From Ganoderma boninense (Eukaryota; Basidiomycota; Agaricomycetes; Polyporales; Polyporaceae), in assembly GCA_002900995.3 (NCBI GenBank), contig CM035304.1:1285498-1349497 (forward strand): DNA of 64,000 bases, read 5' to 3'. The position numbers were made by a program, and so were the translations under genes. Below the pieces are notes generated by a model that was given only the letters and a program-made list of their open reading frames with translations, was not told the origin of the DNA and did no database searches. Below, in pieces: positions 45,689-56,638 of the stretch; positions within the stretch are counted from its first letter, which is position 1; every line of letters starts with the position of its first letter.

Positions 45689-47474
45689 TCAATGCGCCGC
45701 ATTCCCACTCCCATTCCTGAGCTCCTCGCGATGCCGCCTCCCCAGCTGCATCACGTACAAGAACTCCTCGAGTCGCCTCCACGTCCTCTCCTCCTCCCGC
45801 GCGTCGTTCTCCCATCGAAAGAACCCATGCCCCGGCGGATCCACCACGACCTCCTCGAACTGCGGGTCCAGCGCGAGGCACGGGAACAGGCGGTCCAGGA
45901 ACAGCGCCGCCTTGTACAGCACATGCTCGCGGCCGCGGTCGTGGAACGCGACGCGCAGCCGCCGGAGCGCGCGCTGGCCCACGAGCGGCATGTCCTTCTC
46001 CGCGGGCACGCTGTCCAGGGGAATCTGCGGCAGCGTGAGCTCGGTGAGGCGCGGGCACCGCTGCGCGAGCGCGACGAGGATCGGGGGGGAGAGCTTCACG
46101 CGGCTCTCGTACCGCTCGCGCGGGGGCGTGATGTGCAGCGCGGTGAGGCGCGGCCAGGCGTCGACCATCTGGAGGAGGCCGGCGTCGGTCAGCGCGGGGG
46201 TGATGTGGAAGTCGAGCGTCACTTTGCGCAGGAAGGGGATGCGGAGCGCGGGCGCGATGACGGCGGGGAGCGTGGCGTCTCGGAGCGTGTGTGCGCCGGC
46301 GTTGCCACTTTTGTGCTCGTCATCGTAGTGCGACTCGTACGGGTACTTGATCGTGAGCGAGCGGAGGACGGGGTCGGCGAGGAGGGCGTCGTCCACGATG
46401 TGCTCGATGCAGCGGGTGATGACCTCCTGGCCTGCGCCCGAGAGGAATTCGACGGCGAGGGTCCTGAGTTCGCAGGTGGTGCTGTGGAAGAGGAAGAGGT
46501 CGATGTGCCTCGGGGCCCCGCGCACAGTGAGGTGTTTGAGGGTCCGAAAACAGTAATCAAACGGATCGTACTCTTCGTCTTCATCGTCTGGATCCTCGGG
46601 TGGCGGGGGAAGATTCGTCATGTCTACCGTGGCGGCGAGCGAGCGGAGAGATCGCCGTCCGAGCGATCGAAGCTGGGAGAAGCCAAAGACACATTCGCGA
46701 GCATGCAACGTCTTGATTTTCCTAAGGAACTCGATTGGATAGTAGCAAGCTGCTGGAACGGACAGGCGATTGTCGATAGACAGACTCCTTAGCCCGGGTG
46801 CGATGGACACAATCTGTTGAAGGAGTATGTAAGTAGTCGTTGGGTCGCCCTGCAGTTTCTTCACGTGGATGTGACCATTGTGATCGTCCTATGGTCAGCA
46901 CCAGAGACAAGCTGCGAAGGTTTGGAGATATGAACATCATCGTGGTAGGGCTTCGAACGTTGATAGGAAGTCCGGATCCCTAGTTCCTCCAGGTTAGGCA
47001 GGAGCGGTTCGGGGCCACACCATCGCGCAACAAAAGCCCAAGTCGAGGGCTGAATGGTAGACCAATCCTTTTCGTACAACACCTTTACGTGTCGTGCGTG
47101 CGACCGGAAGCGTCGCCATGATTCTGGAGTGATATCCGCGTATAATATCTGCTCACGCATGAATGTGCAGTGCATCGGAAGAGCATACAGAGGCTTACAG
47201 TTACAGGATCATTCGAGACCTGGAAGCGAGAGTTCGAGAGAAGGCATAGCAGGGGTTGGACGCTGTCTAGGCTTCGCCATAAGATTGCTTGAGCGTGTTC
47301 CGTAAACGCGCGACAAGACAGCGCGGCAGCAGCTAGGGTACTGCGACACGTTTGGCGTTCATGACGATTTTCGCTTGCGGTTGTGCCTTCATTATTGACA
47401 GCGGCGGGGAGCTCTAAATAGGAGCAGACCTCCTTCAGCAGTTCTGGACATTGCAGCAGGCGAACCGACACCAT
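45689..47474 (-). CDS. F-box/LRR family protein related to the window's first gene; frame breaks
   Basis: Exon 1 (from 47474) has LLQCPELLKEVCSYLELP and LAAAALSCRAFTEHAQAILW, a standard F-box. An intron (gtaactg..gtgag) leads to QILYADITPESWRRFRSHAR near 47153. The main frame (46864-45689) holds LRRs, an acidic loop, VGQRALRRLR, ALFLDRLFPCLAL and EEFLYVMQLGRRHRE. Between 46940 and 46860 the coding frame changes twice (..YHDDV, SPNLRSLSLVLT, NGHIHVKKLQGD), which needs two one-base insertions or an unrecognised intron. Shares its whole C-terminal design with the fragment at 2-337. Role: presumed SCF receptor. Confidence 0.75.
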
Positions 47475-48231
47475 GGAATTGGTTGTCTGTAAAGCGTCAT
47501 GGGGTGGCCCAGGTACAGCACGAAGTCAATGATTGCCAGTGAAGTTGAAGATGGTCTTGGCGAATACCTACCTTATACAGAGTAAACCTCGACTTAGCTC
47601 TGCTGGATAGCACGTTCAATGACAACTTGAAGTCCGACACTAGTCTTCGACTCGAAGCATGTGTCACAGCTCGATTCGGCTTGAAGTTTTGACTTTGTGC
47701 GAGGGACTCGATCTATTCAGAATGTAGAAACATTCAGCTTTTCGTTGACAGAACCTGTGGCTCTCAAGGCGAAGCTTACTGGGCACGGTGGTGGACAGTG
47801 GCGGTGGAAAAGCTTCGAACCGTATGCGGCCGAGAGTCGAGACTCAACGAGGAAAGATGGAAGTCACGTGCCTCTAGCTAATGGGCGCTAGCAGGCAATT
47901 TACAGCACTGCGTCACGAAAGCTCCTCCTACTTGTTGTCCTCCCTCGAGCCATATGATACAGACCAGCCGGCGAAGAGTCTTCTGGCTGTAGTGCTTCTG
48001 TCTCATGTCACTTCATTATTTCTGTATGTGTCTCAAGGACCTTCGTATCGACTCGGCCAACGACGCCGTCTGACTCGGCGGAATCTGTTTCGGAATCTAG
48101 GAAGGCGACGCGAAGTTGGACCCATCGGAATCCTCACTAGCCCTTCCACCGCAGTTGTCATAATTGTGAGTCCTGCACAAGGTAATCGGATTTGAACTTT
48201 GGATGCTGACTATAGCAATAGCGTGGCTGCC
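47475..48231. other. Divergent promoter region
   Basis: About 750 bases between two divergent F-box genes. Nothing coding recognised. Confidence 0.5.
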
Positions 48232-49940
48232 ATGAAGGCCTCTTTCACAACTTTGGCTGGCTGGCACGATGTGTGTCACGAAATCCTGAGCCACCTGGAT
48301 CCCATTGACTCCGACTATAATGTGGATGACGACAAGGACTGCAAAATCTATATCACCGCCCTACACACTTGCCGGAGAGCAACACTATCGCTTGCTCTCT
48401 CCTGTCGCGCATTCTTAGACCCTCCCTAAACAAGTTATGGCGAGGCTTAGACGACATCCATAATCTCCTGAAACTCCTGCCCAACTACCAGAGGCGCGAT
48501 GATGACTCTACCTACGTGAGTGAATAGGTGCATTCCTGTGCATGCCCTAATATATCACCTCTCTGTTCAGCATGTCACGGGCGAGATCTCGTCTGAGGCA
48601 TGGGCGAGGCTGCAGACCTACGCGACTCGTGTCCGCAGCATCTGTCTCTCGAGCAAGACTACCATCGACCCATTAACTTGGGATGTTGTGCTGGAAAAGT
48701 GCCAAGGCACCTTCCTTTTTCCTAACCTACGGATACTTCATACGAGGACGCATCACGCCACTCTCGAAAGCTTGAGTCCTATTCGTCGCCTTGCATCCCC
48801 GTCCTTGCGTCATCTCTTCCTCTCCATCAACAAAGACCAGCATACGGATAAATCCACGATTTCCACACTCCTCGGGCTCACGTTGCAAGAGTGCTCCATG
48901 AAGTCTCCTGGACTAGTCTGGCTCTACTTCTTTCCATACATGAACATTGGCTATGAACACCTCGCGTGCCTATCACGATTCACCAAGATGGAGCGACTGC
49001 ATCTCAGCGACCGTGCACCCCTCGATGAAGCCATTCTCCTAGCCTCGTCAACCTCCCAAATCTGACGCATCTACACGCACATGTTCGGTTTCAAGACTCA
49101 ACGGTTTCGATCGCCGGGCGACTTGACATCAAGGACTGCTTCCAAAAGCTCACCATACTTGACCTCCACTGCCGACCAACTAGTCTCGCGCGCTTCATGC
49201 TAGCATCCTCGATGCCGCGACTTAATAATCTCCAGCTTCGACTCCGCCCCCACCTCGCAGACGCCTTCCACTCCTCCTTCTCCTCCATATGCCGACACAT
49301 CGGACCGCACATGCTCACCAAATTCCGGGTGGAGCTCGGTGATTTCTTGCGTCCTCCCCGTCACCTAATGGATCTCCTCGAGCCGCTCCTCCCATTCGCG
49401 AACCTCCAGGAAGTCGAGGTCCTCTTCGAACCGCACATCCCTCTGCGCAACGAGGACCTCGAACGGCTCGCACGTGCATGGCCCAAGCTCCATGTCCTCA
49501 TCTTCGCCCAGTCCGAATTCACCATAGAAGAGCCAGACCGTGTCCCGGGATCCGTCGAGCGGCCGACGCTCCACGGGCTCGTCGCACTCGCGCAAGGATG
49601 TCCCAGGCTCGCGAAGATCTCCATCCCCGACCTCGACGCGACCTCCGTGCTGCCTGTCGACAGCGTCCCCCTCGCTGCACATCGCGCGCGCAAACTGTGC
49701 ATCCAGAACCTCGTCGGCGCTGGGGAGGACGAGCGGCAGCTCGCCGTTGCGGCCGTCCTGGACCGCCTCTTCCCGCGCCTCAGGCTGGAGCCGTGCGGGT
49801 TCGAGGAGTTGCCGGGCTACGGAGGGAGCCCCAATACTGTGTACCTGGCGGATTCGAAGAACGTCTCGTTGCTGCTGCGCGCGATGCAGCTCGCTCGCTC
49901 GCACTATCAATATCCCGGTGGTGTCCACCTTGAGGCGTAG
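48232..49940 (+). CDS. F-box/LRR family protein, class I; two frame breaks
   Basis: Start MKASFTTLAGWHDVCHEILS at 48232; exon 1 to 48515, 55-base intron (gtgagt..gttcag), exon 2 48571-49940. Parts: acidic loop (DDDKDCK), LALSCRAFLDP, LLKLLPNYQRR, the intron at the conserved class I site, HVTGEISSEAW, KCQGTFLFPNL, LRRs, CIQNLVGAGEDERQL, VLDRLFPRLRLE and LLRAMQLARSHYQYPGG. One base is missing near 48424 (CCCTCCCTAA) and one near 49041 (CTAGCCTCG); adding both gives about 551 residues, in line with the other class I genes. Sequence error is more likely than decay because everything else is conserved. Confidence 0.8.
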
Positions 49941-50408
49941 AATTGTTTAAGTTTTTCCTGTGCGTCTTCCCCATTTTCATTCTTCCTCCCGAGTACTGAC
50001 GAGACCACCGATCTTCTCCTGTAGTCAGCGCGACGTTCTCTTAGCTTGCCTTGATCCTTCCTTTGAGGGGCTACCTCCGCCCTTTTTCACTTCAAGTTCA
50101 ACCTCATCACCGGTAAGTCCCGACGGCACATTTATCGTCGACCGTCTCCCATCATACCAACGCTCTATGCCTCCTAAGATGCACGGCTTTTGCAGCGACT
50201 TCTGTCCGCCGACACGCTCCGCCATGCCAGCTTTTTCCCGCCTCCTGGTCCTTTCCACTTCCACCCTTTCCGTCTCCATCCAGGCTGCCCCTCTCTCCTG
50301 GACCGTCGAGACCCATGACTTTGATCATGTCCGTCTTTCCCCTTTCCCTCCTCCATCCGCCGTCCCGGCCCCGTACTGACCCTCGTCCTCATGATCGTCC
50401 GTCCGTAG
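49941..50408. other. Intergenic, possible upstream exon
   Basis: Contains a splice donor-like GTAAGT near 50113 and pyrimidine-rich sequence that may belong to the short coding piece that follows; not resolved. Confidence 0.3.
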
Positions 50409-50588
50409 ACTGTACAGGCAGGTGAAACCGGAGCTCGCGGCGTGCCACTTCAAATTCTCCGAGAACGACGGCCCCAAGAAGGGCCGCAAGCCCCCCTAAA
50501 CAAGCCGGGAACCGCGCCCCACACTGCGTATGAGCACGTCAAAAAGCTCGAGGCCCAGGGACAAGATGAGCCTAGCGAGTACTTATGA
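50409..50588 (+). pseudogene. Orphan C-terminal exon, unrecognised; one frame break
   Basis: After an acceptor (cgtccgtag) the frame reads YRQVKPELAACHFKFSEN, DGPKKGRKPP, then with one missing C in a C6 run, NKPGTAPHTAYEHVKKLEAQ and ends ..PSEYL at a TGA. It looks like a true coding exon by composition, but no upstream exons of a sensible gene are seen. It may be the last exon of a gene lost when the F-box block expanded. I do not recognise the protein. Confidence 0.4.
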
Positions 50589-51227
50589 GACATACCCGAA
50601 GCACCACCACACCGACGATGAATGGCGTCAGGTTCATTTCCGGGTCCTTCACACAGTCCCCTTGTTCCACGCTTACTACAGGAAACTGCTCGGGGTTAGC
50701 ATACCGAGTTATGGGCTGTTCACTCCACTGCACCATCGTCCTGATTGTGTACTTTTCGTCTTGCGTATATATCGTGCGGCGGAATTTCCGAGTTGCTTGC
50801 ATGTAGTATGAATCTACGCTTTCGCTCCCTGACACCATGGGTGCGTTTGCGAACTACTCGACCCCTTCACTTCAACTGCGTTCCATATCGGCGCCAAATT
50901 GCGACAAGCCAGGCACGAACGGGCGCTAATATGGATCCTTCCTTTGTCTTGTCCACATCGTACAGCAAGTAGTCTCCCCTCGTCCGCAATCCTCTGAGGC
51001 CCTGACGGTTGTATCGCATTCAGTGAGTTGGTTAATGCAATTATGTGTAAAGTAACGCTTTGTTCACTTCAAGCATTGCAGATTTGACCTCCCGTTACGC
51101 TGGTGTCCAGGTGGCTGGACCAGTGGCGTCCCTCCTCTAATAGTCCACCTGTCACTGTGAGTATCGAGACTATAACAGTGGAATGGACAAGCTTAATAGT
51201 ACTTAATGCTCCAGTATCCTTACCGTT
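50589..51227. other. Intergenic
   Basis: Upstream region of the next F-box gene. Nothing recognised. Confidence 0.5.
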
Positions 51228-52918
51228 ATGCCGCCCGGTTTCCCCACTTTGGCGGGCTGGGAAGATGTCTTTCACGAGATTCTCAGCAATCTCAGGCCCT
51301 CAGAGTACTTTGTCTTCGATGACGACGAAGAAGTCGCAACCCGCTTTTTCCTCCGTCGTACCCTCCTCTCGCTCGCCATCTCATGCCATGCGTTCTTCAA
51401 CCCTGCACTCGATATGCTGTGGTACTCCTTGGACAACATCCATCCCCTTCTCAAGCTGTTGCCGAACTACCAGCGCCGTGACTCCATATATGTGAGTGGC
51501 CTCTACGAATTTTCAATAATCCTTCGGCAATACGCATTCTCTTCGAACAGTATCTAGAGGGCGAGATCCCTCCTGTGGCATGGTCGCGGCTGAAGACCTA
51601 TGCCAATCGTGTGCGCGGCCTCACGTTTTCCCGGAAGGCCGGTATCGATGCATCTGTCTGGCGGACCATACTCGAACAAAGCCAGGGCGACCCTCTTTTG
51701 CCGAACCTGCGGAAGTTTCACACAATCAAGTTGAATGCAATCCACATCTTTGCCCTTCGTGCCTTCGCGTCCTCTTCTCTCCGTGACGTTTTTCTCGAAT
51801 TTTACGAAGACCTGGATGGTGACCGGACCCCAAGCAGTGTCGCTCCCATTGCGGGGTCAGTGTTGCAGGAATTCTCTATCAAAGCTCCTGAGATCACAAA
51901 TCTCTGCCTTTATCCAGATCTGACTATTGGCCGTGAACACCTTATGTGCCTCTCACGGTTCGCTCAGTTAGAGGAGCTGTACCTCAACGATCATTTGGCG
52001 TTGGATGAAGATCTCCTTTCCACTCTCAACGATATCAAAAGCCTCACGTATATGAAGATACACATTCTGCTTCGGGACCCACCCGAGTCCACACGAGTCT
52101 ACTTGCCAAATGAATTCCTCAATCTCACCGGACTTGATCTTTGCGGCTCACCAGCCCACCTCGCGCGTTTCATCGTCTCGTCTTCGATGCCTCAACTCAA
52201 GGAACTGTCTGTCTGGTTTGGCTCTCACCGTCCTGACGGGATCGACACCTCTCTCACGTCCATATGCCGACACATCGGCCCGCACACACTCACCCATTTC
52301 AGGGCGCAACTGGAAAGCTTTGTACGTGCTCCAAAATTCCTAATGAGGCTCCTCGAGCCTCTCCTCCCCTTCACAATATGGAGGAGGTTGTCTTTCGCCT
52401 CGCCGACTACCTACCACTTCCGCGATGAGGACCTCGTCCGCATCTCCCACGCATGGCTCAACTTGCGCGTTCTCCGGTTGGACCAGTCCAGCACCGCGCT
52501 CTCAGATCCGGATAGGCAGCCCGGCACGATGGCGCGTCCAACTCTCGCAGGGCTCGTCGACCTCGCGCGCGGGTGTCCGCGCCTCACTGAGCTCTGCATC
52601 CCCGAGATGGACGCAAGCGTCCTGCCTCCGATTGCCAGCGTTCCGATGATGGGCCACGGTCCGCTCGACCTGTGCATCCAGAACCTTGTCGGGGCCGAGG
52701 AGGAGGAGACGCAGCTCGACGTCGCGGTCGTCTTGGACCGCCTCTTTCCGCGTCTCGATCTAGACTACGGTATCGAGGAGCTGCGACAATACGGGGGAAA
52801 TGCGAATCCGTACACGCAGGAGTCGGAGAATGTGTCGAAGCTCTTGCGCGCGATGCGGCTCGGACGGGAGCACTATCCGCGTGGCATTGAACCATTGGCG
52901 CGGGTCCAGTCATCGTAA
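51228..52918 (+). CDS. F-box/LRR family protein, class I; two compensating frame breaks
   Basis: Exon 1 51228-51491, 59-base intron, exon 2 51551-52918, about 543 residues. Start MPPGFPTLAGWEDVFHEILS. Then FDDDEEV loop, LAISCHAFFNPALDMLWYSL, LLKLLPNYQRRDS, the conserved intron, YLEGEIPPVAWSRLKTYANR, EQSQGDPLLPNL, LRRs, CIQNLVGAEEEETQLDVAV, VLDRLFPRLDLD and KLLRAMRLGREHYPRG. Between about 52373 and 52425 the similarity to paralogues runs in the -1 frame (NMEEVVFRLADYLPL), then returns, so one base is missing and one is extra within about 50 bases. The open frame survives. Best-preserved gene of the second block. Confidence 0.85.
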
Positions 52919-53233
52919 ACGGTTCGTGTTTGCTGTGCTCCATCATGATTCTGTTTCGACACTCAATCTCCATTATCGCTACACTTGTGTGCGATGCAGG
53001 AAGGACGTCAGTGCTACTTGCGTGAGGTGGAATTCCTGGATGGACAAGGGGTCAGCGTAGATAGTTCGTAATCGGTTTTCTGGGCCGCACCCTATCGGTG
53101 CTCCGCTTCTCAAATGTCGGCTACGAAAGTGACGTAATCGGCCAGCACATTGACTCACGTCGCGGACTCGGCCTAGAGCCTGCTACGAGCGACCACGTTC
53201 TCAAGAGTACTCCTCGCGTTACATTGTGCGAGT
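52919..53233. other. Intergenic
   Basis: Short spacer between two plus-strand F-box genes. Nothing recognised. Confidence 0.5.
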
Positions 53234-55134
53234 ATGGGAAATCGCTCCAGCGCCTCAAAACATGGTAGTACTGCCGTTAAAATTCTTGAATTTGATGCTG
53301 ATTCTATCAAAAAGCCTCAGTCTTGAAGCCCAACGCCGTGCAGCGGGCGATAGCGAGTCCGCCTATCATGACCCGTATCCTTTCGCAACTCTCCCCGGGG
53401 TGGACCAATGTCAAGGACCCCGACAGGGTCGACCACGATGAGGAGGACGAAGACGAACGCAAGGATCGCGCTGCGCTCCGAGCGACATTGGCGGCTTGTG
53501 CACGAGTGTGTCGCGCGTTCTCCGGTCCTGCCCTGGACGCTCAATGGAGAATCTTGGATGACGTTGTCGTGTTGCTCAAAATACTCCCTCACGTCATGGA
53601 CCCATCCAGACGACGCACCAGTATCTGGAAGATGAAACGGATATGAATCCCGCACGACTCGCCGTCTTGGTAAGTCCGTTGTTGCCGTTGCTTGTCCCCA
53701 CTGCTCTATTCTAATGTTGAAATTGATGTCTTTGCTACTAGGCGACTTCACCGAACATCAAGTCCGCTGCGTGGATGAAGTTCCGCGAATTCGCGTGCCG
53801 GGTGCGCGAGCTGAACTCCGGTCCGTCGAAGTGTATTATCCACCCCAACGTCTGGAGTGTGCTCGCCACTCGACTGCAGGGCACTCCCCTTTTACCGCGT
53901 CTCCAGCGGCTCCATATCTCCATGAGATACAACGACCCTGCTTCACTTGTGCTTGTCTATCTCCGACGCTACGGCAACTCAGTTTCGCCGTCTGTGACGA
54001 CCAAGGAACGCCAATGATAACGAACGGCGAGTTTGTCCGGAATATCCTCTCCGTGCTTTCTTCGACCGAGAAACTGCCTTTTTCCTCATACGAACAGGTG
54101 ACAGGGAAATCTATGCCGGAATCCGCAGAAGTCATAGCGCGACATCTTTGCTCGATCGGCCGTTTGTCTCGTCTGGAGGTCCTCAACCTCGCTCCCACCA
54201 TGTCCCCGATCGAAGTTCCCGCCATTCGCGCACTCTCCACATTACCATCGCTGCGTAACCTACGACTTCTTGTGCCACGCAAAAGTGAAGACGAAGAGGA
54301 CGAGCTGTCGTTGGACGGGCTCTCTGCGGTCCGGCACCTCCATCTTGGCGGCCGTGCAGAAGACATCCTCCGAATCATGGCTGCTATCCCACCTGTGGAC
54401 CTCCGCGACCTGCGTTTCTGCTTCAGGGGGTCATACGGAAACCCGATAGAAGGTGCACTGCTTGCGATGAAGCGCTACATTCCCCGAGAACTCCAGTCCT
54501 TCGAGTGCACGTTCTGTGGGCCAATTGCGAACGGCCCCAAGTCACTCCGCCGGCTGTTCTACTCCTTCCTGAAGTTCCACGACCTGAGGTCCTTCCGCAT
54601 TCGAATCCTCATGGGGCACGACATGAGCATCGGTGATAATGACCTCCGCGCGTTCGGAAGCTGTTGGCCCAAGCTTGAGCGTTTCACGCTTGACTACTGG
54701 GATTTGTCTGCGGGAGCTTCTCGGTCGGCCGCTCGACCTACTATCACTGGCTTGATCAAGTTGACAGAGGGCTGTCCCCAGTTGCATTCCGTTCGTCTCC
54801 TGGGTTTGACGGTCGGCGAGTTGCCTGCCGTCGATGTCATTCCTAAAGTGGTCATAGACGAATGCGACATTTCGACCCAGGAATGCTCGTTGATGACGAG
54901 AAGGCCGATTTAGACGAGGTTGCGCAGGTCCTTGACAACCTCTTTCCTGACCTTGAGGAGGCTCCCCGAAACGACGTTCATAGCAACCCATCCAGAGATA
55001 TGGTTTCTTGGAATAAAGTGCAGGAGTTGATGCGGGCTAGAAGGGCGGCGCGCAAGTTCCGTGGACCCAATAGTGTCCCGCATGGAGCACGACGGCCAGA
55101 CGATGCTTTGGCACTCTTACCTCTTCTTCTGTAG
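53234..55134 (+). CDS. F-box/LRR family protein, divergent; four frame breaks
   Basis: The likely start MGNRSSASKHGSTAVKILEF (53234) leads, one base off, to PIMTRILSQLSPG, the acidic DHDEEDEDE and LAACARVCRAFSGPALDAQW (F-box-like). The exon ends QYLEDETDMNPARLAVL before gtaagt; the next exon starts at 53742 (SPNIKSAAWMKFREFACRVR). LRRs follow, then ITGLIKLTEGCPQLHSVRLL and a weakened C-terminal box VAQVLDNLFPDLEEA with QELMRARRAARKFR. Frame changes near 53325, 53610, 53955 and 54865 are all one-base deletions. It could be a decaying copy, but the number of breaks is in line with the error pattern of the window. Least like the other members. Confidence 0.65.
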
Positions 55135-55420
55135 GCGATGCGACTCTCGAAGTAGTATACAGGGGGAATATTCAGTAATACTTAATGCATGTCCAGCTAA
55201 TAGTGCGTTGTTGTTCTTTCCTTCACGCATGGCTTGCAATAGCAACCTCGTTATGATCGTGTTGGTACATCCACAATGCCCCAGGATAGCAGAAGGAGAG
55301 CGTGAAATAACAGTATGCCCCAAAAACAAGTCCAGCGATTATCCTACGGCTACAAATTCTGAAACGCCAAACATTCACGTTAAACGTCCTCCAAAAAGTC
55401 ATCCAGGTCCAACCACCAAA
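55135..55420. other. Intergenic, convergent 3' ends
   Basis: Spacer between the last F-box gene and the acidic protein gene on the other strand. Nothing recognised. Confidence 0.5.
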
Positions 55421-56238
55421 TCACGAGCGCTTCAGGCTTAGTTTGCGAACCAACATGCCGGCCTCTGCCCATCGCGACTTGGGAGAAGGAATAACGGGAG
55501 GCAGTGGTTTGTTCCTGTACACGTTTTCTACTGGCTGAAGCTTCTGGGCCCCTGGCCAAACGAGTTTGCTGATGTACATGGCGTGGCGCCAGGCCTGCGG
55601 GGCCTGCCCCAACGGCGATTGTGGGCGACGGCGTGCGAGCTCCAGGCCGGGGTCGACGTTGAAGAAGAGCTCGTCGCTCGCATCGTCGTCCTCTTCGTCG
55701 AGCGACATCATGTTGGAGACCATGACGTAGTCGGCCTCCCAGGGCGACTGAGGGCGCGATATGGTCCGAGCGAACGAGTTCTTCGCGGTTGCGGAGTGCG
55801 ATGGACCTACGCGCGAGCGCACTTTCCCCGGCGGCCTTCATCGCGGAGAGGACGTCCTCACAACTGAATCGCACGTTCTCGAAGTCGATGTCCAAACGAA
55901 AGTAGTTGTTGACCGCTGTAGCGGCGTGTGTGGTTGAAGGAGCGTGAGGAACCTCCTCGTCCTCGTCTTCTTCAGTCCTGTCTTCAACCACAGGAACGCT
56001 CGGACGCCTGATTGAACTGGCGCCACGCTGGGTCTGTGGGCCCGAACGACGTTCAAGAATCTAAGACATGAGATAGCTTTTTTTAACTCCACGGAGTGGC
56101 ACAGAGTGGTTGGGCCACATACCGAATCCAACGTCGCGCGCATCTCCTTTGGCAAGGAACGCGGGAGGGGAGCGCCGGGGTGACCATGATGGTTGGAAGC
56201 CGGTACTCGAAATGCTTCGAGCCCAAAGGCGAGGACAT
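55421..56238 (-). CDS. Uncharacterised acidic protein; two frame breaks
   Basis: First ATG after a TATA-like box is at 56238 (MSSPLGSKHFEYRLP). A deletion near 56170 leads to LPKEMRATLDS, then a 60-base intron (gtatgt..cttag), then ILERRSGPQTQ, TEEDEDEEVPHAP, NNYFRLDIDFENVRFSCEDV and LSAMKAAGESALARR; an insertion near 55780 leads to NMMSLDEEDDDASDELF, FNVDPGLELARRRP and AGMLVRKLSLKRS. There is no signal peptide or membrane segment. Alternating basic and acidic stretches suggest a nuclear or cytosolic disordered protein. I do not recognise a family. Confidence 0.5.
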
Positions 56239-56638
56239 CTGAACCACAAGTCGATGGAGGTTTTAGCAGGTATGAGGTATGAGTGGCAGGAAGAAGAGTT
56301 CCGATGCTGGACGGTCCAAACCAACGTCGGGGCAACTTATATGTACCCGACCATCAACTGAGACTCCGGTCGGCCACACAATGCGTCGGTCTATGCGGCG
56401 GGAAGTAATACAAAGCGGGATTGCTTTGTGGCGTTGTGGTCAGGCCCATCATTGGCTGAAGCGGTCTAAGCGCCCATGCAGGACGCTTTGCCGCACCGCT
56501 TCCAGCTTTGATGAAGCGTCGGCGCACCTGAAGCGATGAGTGTGCAAAGCGGTCAGGATATATAACATATCAGAAGGTAGGGTGGAACAGTAATCCTGTG
56601 CCATCGTAGTTGTGACATCGTAGTATCTAGGCAAGCGC
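56239..56638. other. Intergenic with TATA-like box (minus strand) at 56336-56345
   Basis: Promoter of the acidic protein gene (GTACATATAAG read on the minus strand, about 100 bases before its ATG) and the 3' UTR of glucosidase II. Confidence 0.45.
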
